Shown here: positions 15,395 through 17,971 of the stretch, piece after piece
Position numbering within the stretch: the first letter of the stretch is position 1
Layout of the letters: each line of letters opens with the position of its first letter
DNA from: UBA2108 sp002713215
Lineage (GTDB): Bacteria; Bacteroidota; Bacteroidia; Flavobacteriales_G; Salibacteraceae
Assembly (NCBI GenBank): GCA_937891015.1
Contig: CALAPY010000074.1
Coordinates: 1 to 17,971, forward strand
Length of the DNA stretch: 17,971 nucleotides
Direction of reading: 5' to 3'
Notes under the pieces: model-generated
Told to the model about the DNA's origin: nothing
The model's input: the letters and a program-made list of their open reading frames with translations, nothing else
Databases searched by the model: none
Program-made: the position numbers and the translations under genes

Positions 15395-15432
15395 TTGGGT
15401 TACTTATGTTTTTAAAAAACATTTAAGGTTCG

Positions 15433-15440
15433 TATTTTTG
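15433..15440 (+). promoter_or_regulatory. Candidate -7 box for the second giant protein (TATTTTTG)
   Basis: TATTTTTG is an exact TAnnTTTG match 33 bases ahead of the ATG at 15474. No TTG lies 17-23 bases before it. It suggests that the second paralog has its own promoter rather than depending only on read-through from the first gene, which ends 79 bases upstream of the ATG. Confidence 0.4.
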
Positions 15441-15473
15441 GATGGCTGGCTTTGTCCAATTAAACCATATACA

Positions 15474-17971
15474 ATGAAACATACTTCTATTCTTTTAGCG
15501 ATTGTATTAATTTTTTCTATTTGTTCAACTGCTACTGCTTCTCATATGGCCGGTGGGTCAATAAAATATACCTACGCTGGGCCGGGAACTACACCCGGTA
15601 CACACAAGTATGAAATAAGAGTAGGTATTTATCGTTGGTGTGCTGGTGCAAATATTACAGGAACAACCCAAACCATAACAGCCAAGTGTACAGCGACCGG
15701 AGCAACTCAAACATTCAATATTCCTGTCTTTCATTACGTTGCCAAACCTGGCGAAAGACCTGCTAATAATGGAAAACGTGATGTTTCTGATATCTGTCGC
15801 CAAAAATCAAGTAGATGCATTGGGAGCACTGGAGTTTCGGGTTATGAAGAGTTAATTTTTAAAGGAAATATTACACTTGCAGCCTGTAATAATTGGGAAA
15901 TCACAACTATGACCGTCTGTTGTCGCAACCCATTACAAAACTTTAATGCGAACAGCTCAATTCAATTAAAAACAATTTTTGACACCAAAACATTCCCGAA
16001 AAATAGTGCTCCAAAATTTGTAGATGAAGTTAAACCAATGCCCTCCGTTTGTCTTGGCCAACAAGTAAACTATGGAATTGGTACGGCAGATCCCGATGGT
16101 GATAGCTTGCGCTTTGAACTCACCTGCCCCGATAACAATGGCTCCCCGGATACTGCAAAGAATGGGTTTAGCTGTTTACAACCAATAACAGGATTAAAGC
16201 TTGATTCGGCTACTGGCCTTATTACTTTCAAACATTCAGGATCAACAGGAGTTTACGCCGTCTCCTTTTGGGTCAAAGAATACGAGCCCTGTACGGGTCA
16301 GTTAAAGGGTCAAACAAGACGTGAAATTCAATTCAACATAACAGCTTGTTCAAACAGTGTACCCCGGGATATCTCCGGTATTTCTAATCTAAAGGGTAAT
16401 GCGACTAAAACAGGTAATTACTCAATTACCGTGTGCCAGGGTGAAAAAATTTCCTGGGAAGACACGATTCACGATCCTAATGTAACTGATACGCTTATTT
16501 TCCAATCAAACATGTCCGATATTATTCCCAGAGCTACTATGACCAAAACCTTCCTCTCCAGAAATAAATGTGTGTTGAAGTTTGAATGGACTGCAGTTAT
16601 TGGGAAACACCCAGTAAAGAATTTTTTCGTCAGTTATGATGACGATCGATGTGATTTCCCAGGTAATGGACTATCCGGATTCACGATCGAAGTAAGAAAC
16701 TCAACTAATGCCGGGCCAGACCATCGAATTGTTTGTATTGGAGATAGTGTGAAACTAAGCGGTGTTGGAGGAAGGCTCTATACCTGGCGAAGTATTTCCG
16801 GGGACGCCCTGGTGCCAGGAATTAATTGGTTTCCTGACACCACCACTAACGACACCAACAAAACGGGCATTTTTATTCCTATAAATGCTACTAAAATTGA
16901 ACTTAAATCAGATTTGAAAGTACATTGTGCGACCGCATTCGCATGTGGAAAACTAGATACCGTCTTGATTACACCGGTTGACAGTTTTAGCTTAAGTACC
17001 ACACCTAACCAGTTTTTATGTAACCCAGCTAATGGTCAATTGAATGTAACGGCCTCCAAACCTTTGATGACTTATTCCTACAAATGGGATAACGGACAAT
17101 TACTCAACAATGACTCCTTAAAGAATCCAACTTTTTCTAATGTTTTGTACCCTACACGATTTAATGTAACCGTAACTGGTAATTCTGGCTGTATTAGAGA
17201 GTCACATGTCGACGTAAATGTGACCGACCCTTTTCCAAAGAACATGAAGGTTATGGCATCGGATACACTGGTATGTATTTCCAAACAAATTAAATTGTGG
17301 GTAGATCATGGGGCTGTTGATTACGAAAATTGTGCGGTTCCCAAATACAAATGCCAGGGTACTTTTAAAGATTATACCCTGGGAATTGGTACTGACTCTA
17401 ACCAAAGTCGAAACTATACTTTACCAATGAGCTATGGCAGCTATGCATACAGCCAAAAATCACAATATTTATATACTGCTTCAGAATTGAAAGCCATGGG
17501 GATGAAACCTGGCCCGATCAATTCAATCGCCTGGGAAATTAAAAGTCTTTATAACAGTACTGCGGCCCCTTTCAATAAATTTAGTATTAAAGTGAGTTGT
17601 TCTCAACTTAAAGACCTTCCAGCTTCAGGTTTTGTGACTGGTTTGGTCGAGGTGTTTAAACCAAAGACAGTGCTACCCCGCACAGGTTGGAATACCCATC
17701 AGTTTGACCATGAGTACTCATGGGATGGCACAAGTAACCTGGTGGTTGAAGTGTGTTGGGACAACATAACCACCAGGTTAAATGGACAACATGTTCAAAC
17801 GTACGATAAAAAAAGTTACAAGGCTTCCAATACCTACTATCAACAATATACCTGGAACAGTTCCGCTCGTGCTATTGCATCATTAAGTCCCGGATTTCCA
17901 TCTTCATTTTTACCACGAACACGATTTAATGCTTGTAATGGAATTCGAAGTGGGCTCTATAAATACAGTTG
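15474..17971 (+). CDS. Giant secreted multidomain protein, paralog of the preceding gene, 3'-truncated by window edge
   Basis: The frame runs from the ATG at 15474 without a stop to the window end, giving 832 residues. MKHTSILLAIVLIFSICSTA is a signal peptide, cut before SHMAGG. The order of units repeats the neighbour: the SHMAGGSIKY opening domain with shared cysteines (TAKC, DIC, AAC), DPDGDSL (206-212), LKLDSATG (241-248), VKEYEPCTG (267-275), WEDTIHDPNVTDTL (328-341), YDDDRCDFPG (388-397), GDSVKL (423-428) and SISGD (440-444). An Ig-like unit at about 503-583 has the DNG and GNSGC motifs. An Ig-like start follows at about 596-611 (DTLVCISKQIKLWV). Then comes a module of about 635-820 with YLYTASELKAMGM and WDGTSNLVVEVCWDN. 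The C-terminus, where a T9SS sorting domain is expected, lies outside the window. Role probably surface adhesion or matrix; no enzymatic motif is visible. Confidence 0.9.
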   Translation, partial: MKHTSILLAIVLIFSICSTATASHMAGGSIKYTYAGPGTTPGTHKYEIRVGIYRWCAGANITGTTQTITAKCTATGATQTFNIPVFHYVAKPGERPANNGKRDVSDICRQKSSRCIGSTGVSGYEELIFKGNITLAACNNWEITTMTVCCRNPLQNFNANSSIQLKTIFDTKTFPKNSAPKFVDEVKPMPSVCLGQQVNYGIGTADPDGDSLRFELTCPDNNGSPDTAKNGFSCLQPITGLKLDSATGLITFKHSGSTGVYAVSFWVKEYEPCTGQLKGQTRREIQFNITACSNSVPRDISGISNLKGNATKTGNYSITVCQGEKISWEDTIHDPNVTDTLIFQSNMSDIIPRATMTKTFLSRNKCVLKFEWTAVIGKHPVKNFFVSYDDDRCDFPGNGLSGFTIEVRNSTNAGPDHRIVCIGDSVKLSGVGGRLYTWRSISGDALVPGINWFPDTTTNDTNKTGIFIPINATKIELKSDLKVHCATAFACGKLDTVLITPVDSFSLSTTPNQFLCNPANGQLNVTASKPLMTYSYKWDNGQLLNNDSLKNPTFSNVLYPTRFNVTVTGNSGCIRESHVDVNVTDPFPKNMKVMASDTLVCISKQIKLWVDHGAVDYENCAVPKYKCQGTFKDYTLGIGTDSNQSRNYTLPMSYGSYAYSQKSQYLYTASELKAMGMKPGPINSIAWEIKSLYNSTAAPFNKFSIKVSCSQLKDLPASGFVTGLVEVFKPKTVLPRTGWNTHQFDHEYSWDGTSNLVVEVCWDNITTRLNGQHVQTYDKKSYKASNTYYQQYTWNSSARAIASLSPGFPSSFLPRTRFNACNGIRSGLYKYS

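Noticed and set aside
15406..15422. Inverted repeat ATGTTTTT/AAAAACAT after the first giant gene as a terminator
   Set aside because: The stem has one G-C pair only and no T tract follows; A/T runs form such palindromes by chance.

Overview
The window looks like the chromosome of a member of the Bacteroidota, most likely close to the Flavobacteriia. Four things suggest this. There is a type IX secretion (T9SS) type A sorting domain. There are several -7 boxes of the TAnnTTTG type in front of genes. There are DUF3108-type envelope proteins and a compact RsmI of about 220 residues. tdk and alr are coupled and face rsmI divergently. No genus can be named, and no tRNA, rRNA, CRISPR array or insertion sequence was seen.

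Region 1 (1-3643) is an AT-rich run of four plus-strand genes that reads like an accessory locus. It holds the end of a small XRE-type regulator cut by the window edge, a secreted protein of unknown function, and two unrelated-looking proteins that each carry an R-x4-H HEPN-type signature near the C-terminus (R259/H264 and R423/H428). The last three are 12-15 bases apart and may form one transcript. A HEPN-ribonuclease defence or stress module is the most interesting reading, but it rests on motifs only.

Region 2 (3644-3973) is the only gene-free stretch over 300 bases. It holds a GC-rich 81-base element (3682-3762) with complementary ends, which resembles a dispersed repeat remembered from other Bacteroidota, and a perfect 9-bp hairpin (3897-3918).

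Region 3 (3974-11401) is housekeeping and envelope chromosome. An M23 endopeptidase is divergent from a small secreted or lipoprotein-like gene. That gene meets an MFS transporter tail to tail with no base between the stops. Running leftward from about 9829 are tdk, alr (one-base TAATG overlap), a DUF3108 protein and the MFS gene. Divergent from tdk run an acidic-linker protein of unknown function and rsmI. These supply thymidine salvage, D-alanine for peptidoglycan, murein hydrolysis and 16S rRNA 2'-O-methylation.

Region 4 (11402-17971) holds two tandem paralogous genes for giant secreted multidomain proteins. The first (1,279 residues) is complete and ends in a T9SS type A sorting domain. 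The second runs off the window after 832 residues. They share the same domain order and conserved cysteines. In both, a beta-sandwich-like module of roughly 200 residues appears to be inserted inside an Ig-like domain.
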